This document shows, one piece after another, positions 7,026 through 14,148 of a stretch of 27,508 bases of DNA. The stretch comes from CAYSSG01 sp964433635 (GTDB lineage: Bacteria; Atribacterota; Phoenicimicrobiia; Phoenicimicrobiales; Stramentimicrobiaceae), in NCBI GenBank assembly GCA_964433635.1, contig CAYSSG010000027.1:1-27508 (forward strand), given 5' to 3'. The notes under the pieces are model-generated. The model saw only the letters and a list, made by a program, of their open reading frames with translations, was not told the origin of the DNA and made no database searches. The number at the start of each line of letters is the position of its first letter. Within the stretch, counting starts at the first letter, position 1. Position numbers and translations under genes: made by a program.

Positions 7026-7823
7026 TTATCTTAGATTGCTCTGTTTGGACAGGTCCGCGTGGCATAACTTACAATATTCCGGTGCCAGGTCCAACCAATG
7101 TTCCTCTTTATTCTGCTGATTATCTTCGATATTGTAATCCTTAATAATTTCTCCGTCAAGCATCTCCACAACCCGACTGGATTTGGCGGCAATGTGCCGC
7201 TCATGGGTAATGATTAAAAAGGAAGTTTTCATCTCCTGATTAATTTTTTTTAATAAACCGAATACCTGGTCCGTATTGGTGGAATCAAGATTTCCGGTCG
7301 GCTCGTCTGCCAGAATAATGGACGGTTCGTTAATCAGGGCTCGGGCAATGGCAACCCGCTGCTGCTGCCCTCCAGAAAGATGATTGCCCTTATTGTTCAT
7401 CCACTCCTTGAGCCCGACTAATTCCAGTAACTCGCTGGCTCTTTTCACTTTTTTAGCCGGTGTCAGCTGATGTTTGATCCAGGTAGGTATCAGAACATTT
7501 TCCAGGGCGGTAAATTCCTTTAACAAAAAGTGAAATTGAAAGATAAAACCGATATGCTGATTCCTGAATTCAGCCAGTTGATTCTGCTTCATCCTTCCCA
7601 ATGCCTGGCCTTGAAAATAGATCTCCCCCGACGTTGGCTGGTCCAGAGCACCAAGTATATTGGCTAATGTTGTTTTACCACAACCTGAAGGACCGATTAA
7701 GGTAATAAATTCATTTTTTTTAATTTCAAGATTGAGTTTTTTCAAGGCTTCCGTTTTAATCACTTTGCCGTAAATTTTCTGGATCTCTCTTGCTTCTAAC
7801 AGCATATCTCCTTTATCAGGCAT
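7026..7823 (-). CDS. ABC exporter ATP-binding protein (MacB/LolD type)
   Basis: A 265-aa cytosolic ATPase that powers the FtsX-type permease encoded just upstream. Walker A GPSGCGKTT is at 44-52, the Q-loop lies around FIFQFHFLL (94-101), the signature LSGGQ is at 149-153, Walker B IILADEP at 169-175, and the H-loop His at 207. The pattern is that of MacB/LolD/FtsE-like ATPases. The start ATG 7823 overlaps the permease stop by 8 bases and follows GAGGTGATC, an extended match to the 16S rRNA 3' end. The C-terminal 30 residues go beyond the usual domain and include EYCKLCHADL, a CxxC pair (C251, C254) that may bind metal or a partner. The cargo is unknown. Confidence 0.93.
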   Translation of the reverse strand: MPDKGDMLLEAREIQKIYGKVIKTEALKKLNLEIKKNEFITLIGPSGCGKTTLANILGALDQPTSGEIYFQGQALGRMKQNQLAEFRNQHIGFIFQFHFLLKEFTALENVLIPTWIKHQLTPAKKVKRASELLELVGLKEWMNNKGNHLSGGQQQRVAIARALINEPSIILADEPTGNLDSTNTDQVFGLLKKINQEMKTSFLIITHERHIAAKSSRVVEMLDGEIIKDYNIEDNQQNKEEHWLDLAPEYCKLCHADLSKQSNLR

Positions 7824-9009
7824 TTCGGATCACCTCAATGGGATTTAATTTTGCTGAACTATTTGCTGGAATAACTGCTGATACAATGCAAGCGATAGTC
7901 GTAACGACTACAATCAAGATCATTTGAGATACTTGAACATCAATTGAAAAGATGCTGACAAAATTTGTAAAGGCATAGATTAATAAAACACCCAGTATGG
8001 TGCCAATTAAAGCCCCAAAAAATCCCAGGATACCGCCTTGAAAAATAAATATCATTCGCGAACTGTTATTTTTAATTCCTAAAGCTTTCAAGATACCCAG
8101 TTCGCGTGAACGTTGCACTACAGAGATTCCCAGCACACTGGAAATACCCAAAGTTACCGCCAGTAAAACAAATATCTGAATAACATAGTTAGAGAGACTC
8201 TGACTGCTTAAGGCATTTAATAACTGGGCATTCTGATCTTTCCAGTTATCCACCGCTAATCCGCCCAATTGAAGGGATAATTCACGGCTGAGTAAATCAG
8301 CAGCAAAAACATCCCCGACCTGCAGTTCAATCTTGGAAATGTAGGTCTCTTTATCTAATAATTTTTGAGCTCTCTTCAGATCAATAAATATCCAATTGCT
8401 ATTAATAGACTGATTTTCAAAATCAAATATTCCCTGGATGTTGAATCTTTCCCTTATGTTATTGGCTAAAGCGATGACAGCAACATCACCTACACTCAGC
8501 CTGAAATCTTCCGCCAGATCTTTTCCAATGAGAATCCGATTGCCTTCCAGCGCATCAGTACCTTTAATGATTCGTTCTGATATTTGATAGATGTGGTTGG
8601 CTCTATCCAATTCAATACCCCTTAACAGTACCGAGGTATCTTCTCCTCCTTTAACCAGGAAGCCATTACCCTCCAGTACCGGGGAAACAGCGGTAAAGGG
8701 CTCTTTATTTTCCAGATTATCTAAAACAGGACGCCAATTCTGGAAATCAACCGTTTTTCTCTGTTGACTTTCAATCAGTCCAAAACGTGAATCCTGCCTG
8801 ATATCCCTGAAAATATCACTGCTTTCGCTAATGGTAATATGGGCACTGTTTCCTAATGTCTGTTCAATCAGGTTTGACTGTAAACTGGTAATAATCGCAC
8901 CGATAAAAATAATCACCGATACACCCACTGCAATCCCGATGATAATAAAAAGGGACTGGCCTCTTCCCTCAATAAGAAATCTGACAGCAACGCGTAAAGA
9001 AAATAACAT
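7816..9009 (-). CDS. FtsX/MacB-like ABC permease (LolC/E superfamily)
   Basis: A 397-aa membrane protein with the type VII exporter layout: one N-terminal helix (about residues 17-43, SLFIIIGIAVGVSVIIFIGAIITSL), a large extracytoplasmic MacB_PCD-like domain (about 45-265), and three C-terminal helices (about 272-300, 318-347, 358-380). LGISSVLGISVVQRSRELGILKALG is the classic coupling-helix segment of FtsX-domain permeases, and NPIEVIRNA is the usual C-terminal end. These permeases act as mechanotransmitters moving lipoproteins, peptides or macrolides from the outer leaflet. The ATG is preceded by AGAGG. It lies between the adaptor gene (20 bases) and the ATPase (8-base overlap). Confidence 0.92.
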   Translation of the reverse strand: MLFSLRVAVRFLIEGRGQSLFIIIGIAVGVSVIIFIGAIITSLQSNLIEQTLGNSAHITISESSDIFRDIRQDSRFGLIESQQRKTVDFQNWRPVLDNLENKEPFTAVSPVLEGNGFLVKGGEDTSVLLRGIELDRANHIYQISERIIKGTDALEGNRILIGKDLAEDFRLSVGDVAVIALANNIRERFNIQGIFDFENQSINSNWIFIDLKRAQKLLDKETYISKIELQVGDVFAADLLSRELSLQLGGLAVDNWKDQNAQLLNALSSQSLSNYVIQIFVLLAVTLGISSVLGISVVQRSRELGILKALGIKNNSSRMIFIFQGGILGFFGALIGTILGVLLIYAFTNFVSIFSIDVQVSQMILIVVVTTIACIVSAVIPANSSAKLNPIEVIRNA

Positions 9010-9029
9010 CTAACCTCTGCTCCATATTT

Positions 9030-10220
9030 TTATTCTTTCAGTAAAACCACTTCCACACCATCCTGTAATCCTTCCGGCTTAAGGATGATTTCGTCTAATT
9101 GGATCCCTTCTATAATTCTAATCTCCTGGGCATTGGGATTGTCAATCTTAATCTCTTTTTGCTCTGCCAGGCCATCCTGAAAAGAAAAGACATAAAAACG
9201 TTCGTTATCCCTGAATAAGTATTCCTGAGGTATTACCAGTGCATCGGGATATTCGGCGGAAACAATCTCACAGCGAACAGTCAGATTCTTGATTAAATAA
9301 TCTTCCTGTCCAATGAGTCTCACTTTCACTTTCACCGTTCCTTTATTGGGATCCACGGAGGGAGCAATATAATCAATGGTGCCTTCTATCTTATTCTCGG
9401 GATAGAATTCGGTTGAAATAAACACAGTCTGGCTACGACTGATGCGGGGAAGATTCCTTTCATCCAGTTCAATTTCTATATATTTACTGTCCTTTTCTGC
9501 CAGAGTAAAGAGGCTCTCACCAATCATGGCATATTCTCCCAATGATTTATATCGCTCAATCACAATTCCATCAATGGGGGAAAGAATGATATGCTTATCC
9601 AGTTTATTTTTCAAGAGGTCAATGCGAGCCTGAGCTGATCTCATTTCTGCCAGAGCTGTTTCTCTCTTGGCACCACCTTCAGCACAGGATTCCATAAACT
9701 TTCTCTGAATTTCGGTAACTGACTGTTGTAATTCCAGCTGATGCCGGGCTTCTTCCAGCTGATCCTGTGAAATCGCCTTCTGCGAATAAAGCCGTTCGAA
9801 TTTCATTACTTTTTCCTGTAATTCCTGCTCGGCTAATTGTGCCTGACGGTACTGTTCCCGGGAGGTGGGACAGGTTGTATTAATAATTTCATCATAACGG
9901 GATTCGGCCAGGATATAGCTGGCTTCCGCCTGTTTTAAATCCAGGTAGACATCGGTTGTTTCAAATCGAAAAAGAATGGCACCTTTTTTAATTTCATCTC
10001 CCTCACCTGCCAGAACTTCAACAATTTTTCCAGAAACTTCAGTTTTTATCTCTGTTAATCCTTCTAAAAGAACCGTTCCAGTGGTTAATATCTTCTCATT
10101 ATAATTCACTTGTTGAACCCGGGTGTAGTTTACTTCCTGAGGATTGGAACGCTGGTAAAAATAAAAAGCGCTTAATCCAATCATTAAAATAAATAAAAAA
10201 ATGATTATTTTTTTAACCAT
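9030..10220 (-). CDS. HlyD/MacA-type membrane fusion (adaptor) protein
   Basis: A 396-aa adaptor with one N-terminal membrane anchor (about residues 3-21, KIIIFLFILMIGLSAFYFY). A split lipoyl domain follows (EVSGKIVEVLAGEGDEIKKGAILFRFE and, later, ILSPIDGIVIERYKSLGEYAMIGESLFTL) around a long alpha-helical hairpin (about 95-205), then a beta-barrel and a membrane-proximal domain. The hairpin contains two cysteines (TTCPTS and ESCAEGG). The frame is open to 10265, but ATG 10220 sits right after GGAGGT (10224-10229) and directly before the membrane helix, so it is the better start. It is the first gene of the operon adaptor, permease, ATPase, TudS-like, lipocalin. No TolC-like outer-membrane partner is encoded in the window. 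Confidence 0.92.
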   Translation of the reverse strand: MVKKIIIFLFILMIGLSAFYFYQRSNPQEVNYTRVQQVNYNEKILTTGTVLLEGLTEIKTEVSGKIVEVLAGEGDEIKKGAILFRFETTDVYLDLKQAEASYILAESRYDEIINTTCPTSREQYRQAQLAEQELQEKVMKFERLYSQKAISQDQLEEARHQLELQQSVTEIQRKFMESCAEGGAKRETALAEMRSAQARIDLLKNKLDKHIILSPIDGIVIERYKSLGEYAMIGESLFTLAEKDSKYIEIELDERNLPRISRSQTVFISTEFYPENKIEGTIDYIAPSVDPNKGTVKVKVRLIGQEDYLIKNLTVRCEIVSAEYPDALVIPQEYLFRDNERFYVFSFQDGLAEQKEIKIDNPNAQEIRIIEGIQLDEIILKPEGLQDGVEVVLLKE

Positions 10221-10301
10221 GAGACCTCCGTAGGAATCTGAACAATTCCTTACATTGATAGTCATCCAGTAATTTTAGTATCATTTAATCAGAATCAGCT
10301 C

Positions 10302-10330
10302 ATTATATATGCTTATCATACTTTTATCAA
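10302..10330 (-). promoter_or_regulatory. Near-consensus promoter of the MacAB-like/TudS/lipocalin operon
   Basis: On the minus strand, TTGATA (10330-10325), a 17-base spacer, then TATAAT (10307-10302). The predicted start near 10295 gives a 75-base leader to the adaptor ATG at 10220. It is divergent from the OLE RNA promoter about 200 bases away. The bases between the two promoters (10331-10515) are AT-rich and show no ORF or clear hairpin. Confidence 0.8.
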
Positions 10331-10515
10331 GACATTTATACAACCAAAATACATGATATCGTCATGTCTAGCCGGAGAAATTTATTTTACTTATAAACGA
10401 ACCTGAAAGGGTATTTGTATTTTTACCATTTATCTATATAATATAAGACAGGGTGGCAAATCATTCATTTGAAGAACAGTTGATGATCATCTAATCATGT
10501 ATATTTACTTACTGC

Positions 10516-10543
10516 TTGTATTTTCCAAATTATCTGATACAAT
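10516..10543 (+). promoter_or_regulatory. Promoter of the OLE RNA
   Basis: TTGTAT (10516-10521), 16-base spacer, TACAAT (10538-10543) preceded by TGA (extended -10). The predicted start near 10550 falls four bases before the 5' arm of the closing stem of the RNA. An alternative lies upstream: TTGTAT (10415-10420), 16 bases, TATAAT (10437-10442). Confidence 0.65.
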
Positions 10544-10549
10544 ATTTCA

Positions 10550-11126
10550 CACGAAATGGATGGTGCAGTATCCTAGTTAATACCCTGCTCCTGAAGGCGG
10601 GCCTAAAAATCCGTCAAGGGCACACCGACGAAGTTCCTGGTGCTGGCTGCTGACGCCCAGTTGGGAGTTGGTGCTGGGAGTTAAGGGTTGGGGGCGATCC
10701 GCAATGGCATGTGGGCGTGGACCCCTTTCCCGTGGAGGCTCGATCGCCAAAGAGAAGGGATCTGAGCGAACCTGTATCTGTTGCAAGATGGGTACAGCGT
10801 AGCCTGCTTTGCGTGGTTCAGGGGGAAGCATAAAAACTAGGTAAGCACTGAGGATCCCGGTGCTATTACGCTAGCTGAAACCTGGGCTGCTAAAGAAGCT
10901 AAGGAACAGAGAGTATTTGAAGGAAATCTTCTAGGCTGTCGGTTGAAAAACCGGATATATCAGGGATTTAAGTGTGGCCTCAGTGGTAATCCAGTCCTAT
11001 ACCGGGTGACCATATAGCTGGAATAAAAAGGGGAAACCGCCTGTCTGGTAACAGCAGGTTATTCCAGGGGAAAGCCTACTGGACCTAAGCCGCAACATTG
11101 ATCTGATCTATTACCATCCATTTTTT
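10550..11126 (+). ncRNA. ole: OLE RNA (ornate, large, extremophilic)
   Basis: A GC-richer, non-coding block of about 575 nt, close to the roughly 600 nt of known OLE RNAs. Its ends pair perfectly over 11 bases: AAATGGATGGT (10554-10564) with ACCATCCATTT (11113-11123), followed by a T-run. Internal helices are easy to see: GGCGATC (10693-10699) with GATCGCC (10742-10748); GAACC (10768-10772) with GGTTC (10815-10819) enclosing CTGTA/TACAG; CGGTT-GAAA-AACCG (10940-10953) with a GNRA loop; and CTGGAATAA (11018-11026) with TTATTCCAG (11059-11067) enclosing CCTG-CTG-GTAA-CAG-CAGG, a second GNRA loop. It lies immediately upstream of a gene with the DxxxD signature of OapA, the known membrane partner of OLE RNA. 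OLE ribonucleoproteins sit at the membrane and affect tolerance to alcohols, cold and Mg2+. The identification uses size, structure and context; I could not align it to the Rfam model. Confidence 0.88.
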
Positions 11127-11176
11127 AGTTATTTTTTCATCTTATCGCTTAACAGTAAAGCATTTAATATAACTGG

Positions 11177-11728
11177 GTGAATCTAATTTTGAAACACTTT
11201 AAAGAAAGTATCTTCAGCACATTTTTAACTTTTTTCCTGACTATCATAGCTGCATTACTTTCCTACGCCTGGATTGCATCAATCTCCTTCTTTCCGGCAG
11301 TCATCATTCTAATCGTTATTATCGCTACAGGTGTTATTGGGGATATGATCGGATTTGCAGCCGCTGCTGCGGAGGAAGAATGCTTTCATGCCAAAGCAGC
11401 GAAAAAGGTATTTGGAGCCAAAAAGGGCCTCTTTTTAGTAAAAAATGCCAATCGTGTGGCTAATTTTATGGGCGACATTGTCGGAGATATCTGCGGAATT
11501 CTCAGCGGTTCTTTGGGAGCAGTCATTGTCATCAAAATCGCAAATACCTGGAAGGCGCCCAAAAGCTGGCTGGATTTATTTGTACTCAGTCTGATTGCCG
11601 CTGTTACCGTAGGTGGGAAATCGCTTCTCAAGAGTTATGCTCTTCAGAAAGCCAATGAAATCATCTTTTTTGTGGGGAAGATCCTGGACAGTCCAATCCT
11701 ATTGAAAAATATCCTCAAGAAACGTTGA
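11177..11728 (+). CDS. oapA: OLE-associated membrane protein OapA
   Basis: A 183-aa membrane protein with four predicted helices: about residues 11-33, 36-60, 105-124 and 130-150. Between the second and third lies a basic cytosolic loop rich in Ala, Lys and Glu (AAAAAEEECFHAKAAKKVFGAKKG), then FMGDIVGDICGI. The DIVGD at residues 100-104 is the DxxxD signature of OapA; in Bacillus halodurans the equivalent pair (D104/D108) is needed for OLE function. OapA binds OLE RNA as a dimer and holds it at the membrane. The first in-frame start is GTG 11177, without a good ribosome binding site; TTG at 11189, nine bases after GGGTGA, is an alternative. It begins about 50 bases after the RNA and probably shares its transcript. 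A strong terminator follows. Confidence 0.9.
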   Translation: MNLILKHFKESIFSTFLTFFLTIIAALLSYAWIASISFFPAVIILIVIIATGVIGDMIGFAAAAAEEECFHAKAAKKVFGAKKGLFLVKNANRVANFMGDIVGDICGILSGSLGAVIVIKIANTWKAPKSWLDLFVLSLIAAVTVGGKSLLKSYALQKANEIIFFVGKILDSPILLKNILKKR

Positions 11729-11795
11729 TCTCCCATTTCAATTGTTTAATAGCAATGAACTTGATGAATATCCTCATTTTCTATTTTTCATACAA

Positions 11796-11838
11796 TTCAA
11801 AAACCCTGAAACCAGAGGGGTGGTTCAGGGTTTTTGAA
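11796..11838. terminator. Bidirectional intrinsic terminator after oapA
   Basis: A 15-bp perfect stem, TTCAAAAACCCTGAA (11796-11810) with TTCAGGGTTTTTGAA (11824-11838), around a 13-base loop, with T-runs on both strands. It ends the OLE-oapA unit on the plus strand and could end the 17-codon ORF transcript on the minus strand. Confidence 0.88.
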
Positions 11839-11917
11839 ATCGGCTTGAATTTGCGATTTATCTAAACTGATTACTGTGAATAATCAGTTAGAAGATCAAA
11901 TTATTAAAACTATATGA

Positions 11918-11971
11918 TTATTTCTTCTTTTTTTCGGCTTCTTTGGTTTTCTTTCCGCAACCTTTGGCCAT
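11918..11971 (-). CDS. Candidate 17-aa lysine-rich small protein
   Basis: A short frame, ATG 11971 to TAA 11918, encoding MAKGCGKKTKEAEKKKK. It has one cysteine and nine lysines. The ATG lies seven bases after GAGG in AAAGAGGTG, an excellent ribosome binding site. A consensus promoter (12092-12064) gives a leader of about 85 bases, and the oapA-side terminator lies about 80 bases downstream, so every part of a small transcription unit is present. No family is recognised. The strong basic charge could suit RNA or membrane-surface binding, but that is only a guess. The alternative is a small RNA in which the ORF is accidental. Confidence 0.5.
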   Translation of the reverse strand: MAKGCGKKTKEAEKKKK

Positions 11972-12025
11972 TTTGGCACCTCTTTCTTTTTAACTTTCTT
12001 TATGTAAGGAACCAATTCTTGTCTC

Positions 12026-12045
12026 ATCACATCGGCCGATATGAT
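12026..12045. promoter_or_regulatory. 20-base palindrome in the leader of the 17-codon ORF
   Basis: ATCACATCGGCCGATATGAT is symmetric except for one base pair and has a perfect ATCGGCCGAT core. It lies about 12-32 bases after the predicted transcription start, a typical place for a repressor operator. It could also fold as a hairpin in the transcript. Confidence 0.45.
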
Positions 12046-12063
12046 ATTTCTTAATCTAAATAA

Positions 12064-12092
12064 CTTATACCTTTAAATAAAATTTTTGTCAA
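12064..12092 (-). promoter_or_regulatory. Consensus promoter for the 17-codon ORF
   Basis: On the minus strand, TTGACA (12092-12087), exactly 17 bases, then TATAAG (12069-12064). Among the best sigma-A matches in the window, although no conventional gene lies behind it. Confidence 0.75.
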
Positions 12093-12183
12093 TAGATTTT
12101 TAGAAATATCAAAATAATTTTTAGATAAAAAACTATTGTTATAACTATTATCATTATGCCGGGAGAAAATACAAATTCTGGAA

Positions 12184-12229
12184 TAAAAACAGAAAGGAAT
12201 TCTTGGATAAAAAAAGAATTCCTTTCTGT
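12184..12229 (-). terminator. Intrinsic terminator after the first C69 dipeptidase gene
   Basis: A 14-bp perfect stem, ACAGAAAGGAATTC (12189-12202) with GAATTCCTTTCTGT (12216-12229), 13-base loop, followed on the minus strand by TTTTTATT. It lies about 37 bases after the stop codon. Confidence 0.9.
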
Positions 12230-12265
12230 AATGAATGTGAGCAGGCTAAGAGATTTTCATCGCTT

Positions 12266-13879
12266 TTATTCCATCAACGTTTCTCCAAAACCTACCTCTT
12301 CTAACCACCAGGTTGGATAACCCACTGAATCCAACGCATTTACATAACCATCATCATACTTAGCTACCAATTTATCAGCTAATTTCCACCACCTGTCTAC
12401 TGCCCTGTTAGCACAATCATTAGAATAATTGGTCAGGTATTTTACAGCCAGTGCCGGGTCTTTCTGGTGAAGCTCAAGTGCTGCCATCTCCACAGCCGGT
12501 TGCATGGCAAAGAAATCACCTTCTAATTCCTGCTGAACATTTTTGATATCTTCAATCATATAAGAATATTTAAGGTCTGCCCAGTTGGATACAAAGTTAA
12601 AAGCCCACCAGGCAAAATTACGATCGAATATATCTCTTCTCCCCACACTGAATGATTCAGGAACTTCAGTTACCTGGCAATAGAATGGAATATAGCAGGT
12701 TGAATGGGGCGCATCTTCTCCGAACCACAGTACCCCCCCAATCGGATCAGGAAGCCAGCTTCTGGACTGAGAAACAAAGCTGTATGAGCATCGGAACATA
12801 GAGATAGCCCGCTCCCAATCCAAACTCTTGCGATCTTCCGGTCTAACTGAACTGGGAGTAGGATATCTGTTCGGATTACCGAAAGGACCTGCTGCCATTC
12901 CCTGGGTTAAATCAAATTCGGTACCCTCATAATGATCTCTTTTGATCGCTATCAGGTCCTGGACAGAAAGTTTCTTATCCGGTTTCACCGAGAAAGGATA
13001 TCTTTTTGCATATGGATCAAGGTTCAGAGATGGTGCTATCAGACTGAGTGCTCTCCATTCCCTTCGTCTATTATAGAATAAGTCTTTCGGCGCATAGACT
13101 TCATAAAAGCTGAATGGTCTTTCCGACTTAGAATCGTAAAAGCCGAACTCCTCTCCAAGCGTAAATATATTCGAGGAAGCCAAAAAGTTATCCTTATCAT
13201 CCAGGTTTATTTCGCCTATCCTGGCTCGATTAGCACTTACGCCTACCTCCCCGTCCGGGATTCGTTGCGCTACCCATACTGCACCCGGATTACCACTGGC
13301 AGGTGTCCAGAGCGGACCGGGACCTATGATCTCGAAATGCCATGCTTCATTGGGGTCAGTAACTGTAAGACACTCTCCACCATCCCCATACCCATACTTC
13401 TCTGCCAGAGAACCCATGATCTCTACACACTCTCTGGCAGTTTTTGCCCGTTGCAATCCTAGTACTTCCAGTTGTTCAATCATCATCCAGGCATCTCCAT
13501 TTTCAAACTCAAGACGTCCGCCAAAAGTTGTTTCACCAATCATAATCTGGTGCTCATTCATAAAGGGATAGCCTACATGATAATAAGTGTACGTCTTCTC
13601 GACCTGTGGGATTTCGCCAACTTTTACTAACTCTATACCTGGCCTGGTATCAATACATATATTCTTATAGATGGGCATCATAGCACCTGGTTCAAAGGAT
13701 TGTCCTGGTACAACGACCAGACGTGCATCATACCATCCGTCACAAGTATGGGTCGTCATCACCGAGCCATCCACTGAGGCATCCTTTCCTACAACAACAG
13801 AAGTACACTGTGCTCCAGCCATCAAGGTGCTCAAACAGACAACTGCTAATATACCTGCTACTAAAATTAACTTTTTCAT
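12266..13879 (-). CDS. Exported C69-family dipeptidase (Ntn hydrolase), copy 1
   Basis: A 537-aa protein of peptidase family C69, whose members cleave dipeptides. The start ATG 13879 follows AAGGAGG by eight bases; a longer frame to 13942 is unlikely. Residues 1-24 form a signal peptide, and Cys25 (AGAQ-CTSVVVGKDASVDGSVMTTH) matches the N-terminal nucleophile of C69 enzymes followed by the VGKxASxDGS motif. The enzyme is therefore probably exported and activated when cleavage exposes Cys25. Gln at -1 argues against a lipobox. Further family segments are TFGGRLEFENGDAWMMIEQLEVLGLQRAKTARE, ECLTVTDPNEAWHFEIIGPGPLW and SGNPGAVWVAQRIPDGEVGVSAN. It is a diverged paralogue of the next gene upstream, separated by about 270 bases that contain a large hairpin, so it is probably transcribed separately. 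Confidence 0.92.
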   Translation of the reverse strand: MKKLILVAGILAVVCLSTLMAGAQCTSVVVGKDASVDGSVMTTHTCDGWYDARLVVVPGQSFEPGAMMPIYKNICIDTRPGIELVKVGEIPQVEKTYTYYHVGYPFMNEHQIMIGETTFGGRLEFENGDAWMMIEQLEVLGLQRAKTARECVEIMGSLAEKYGYGDGGECLTVTDPNEAWHFEIIGPGPLWTPASGNPGAVWVAQRIPDGEVGVSANRARIGEINLDDKDNFLASSNIFTLGEEFGFYDSKSERPFSFYEVYAPKDLFYNRRREWRALSLIAPSLNLDPYAKRYPFSVKPDKKLSVQDLIAIKRDHYEGTEFDLTQGMAAGPFGNPNRYPTPSSVRPEDRKSLDWERAISMFRCSYSFVSQSRSWLPDPIGGVLWFGEDAPHSTCYIPFYCQVTEVPESFSVGRRDIFDRNFAWWAFNFVSNWADLKYSYMIEDIKNVQQELEGDFFAMQPAVEMAALELHQKDPALAVKYLTNYSNDCANRAVDRWWKLADKLVAKYDDGYVNALDSVGYPTWWLEEVGFGETLME

Positions 13880-13940
13880 TATTTTTCCTCCTTTTATTAC
13901 AAATATTAATCGTAAAAGAATGATATGAGAATTTTCAATC

Positions 13941-13954
13941 ATTTCATATGAAAT
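13941..13954. promoter_or_regulatory. Perfect 14-base palindrome upstream of C69 copy 1
   Basis: ATTTCATATGAAAT, 62-75 bases before the start codon of copy 1. Related palindromes lie 52-66 bases before the aspartoacylase-like and permease genes (17146-17159 and 18708-18721). A shared operator is possible. I see no convincing -10/-35 pair directly at this copy. Confidence 0.4.
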
Positions 13955-14092
13955 ATTCCCCCCTTCTCTTTAAAATCCATCACAGATTTTTGTTCTGTTA
14001 TGGAAATTCAGAATAGTACATAAAGTGTATTATTTTTGGAATATCTTTTTGAGAACGAGTGTAGAACGAATAGCCTTCGATTTTAGATTATC

Positions 14093-14135
14093 AAACCAAC
14101 AAAGAGGGAGATTCTACTTTCCTCTTTGTTGGTTT
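14093..14135. terminator. 15-bp hairpin after the second C69 dipeptidase gene
   Basis: AAACCAACAAAGAGG (14093-14107) pairs perfectly with CCTCTTTGTTGGTTT (14121-14135), 13-base loop. On the plus strand a T-run follows (TTTTTTTC). On the minus strand, where the gene ends at 14149, the trailing sequence is only TTTGATAATC, so termination in the biologically relevant direction may be partial. The rest of 13955-14092 shows no ORF. Confidence 0.65.
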
Positions 14136-14148
14136 TTTTCAGTTTAGA

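Noticed and set aside
10577..10831. 84-codon minus-strand frame inside the structured RNA block
   Set aside because: It is proline/arginine-rich with no family resemblance or ribosome binding site, and the region is better explained as OLE RNA with paired helices.
10550..11126. RNase P, tmRNA or group II intron as alternatives for the large RNA
   Set aside because: I see neither the RNase P core, a tmRNA tag frame with tRNA-like ends, nor a group II domain V with a reverse transcriptase. Context and the OapA motif favour OLE.
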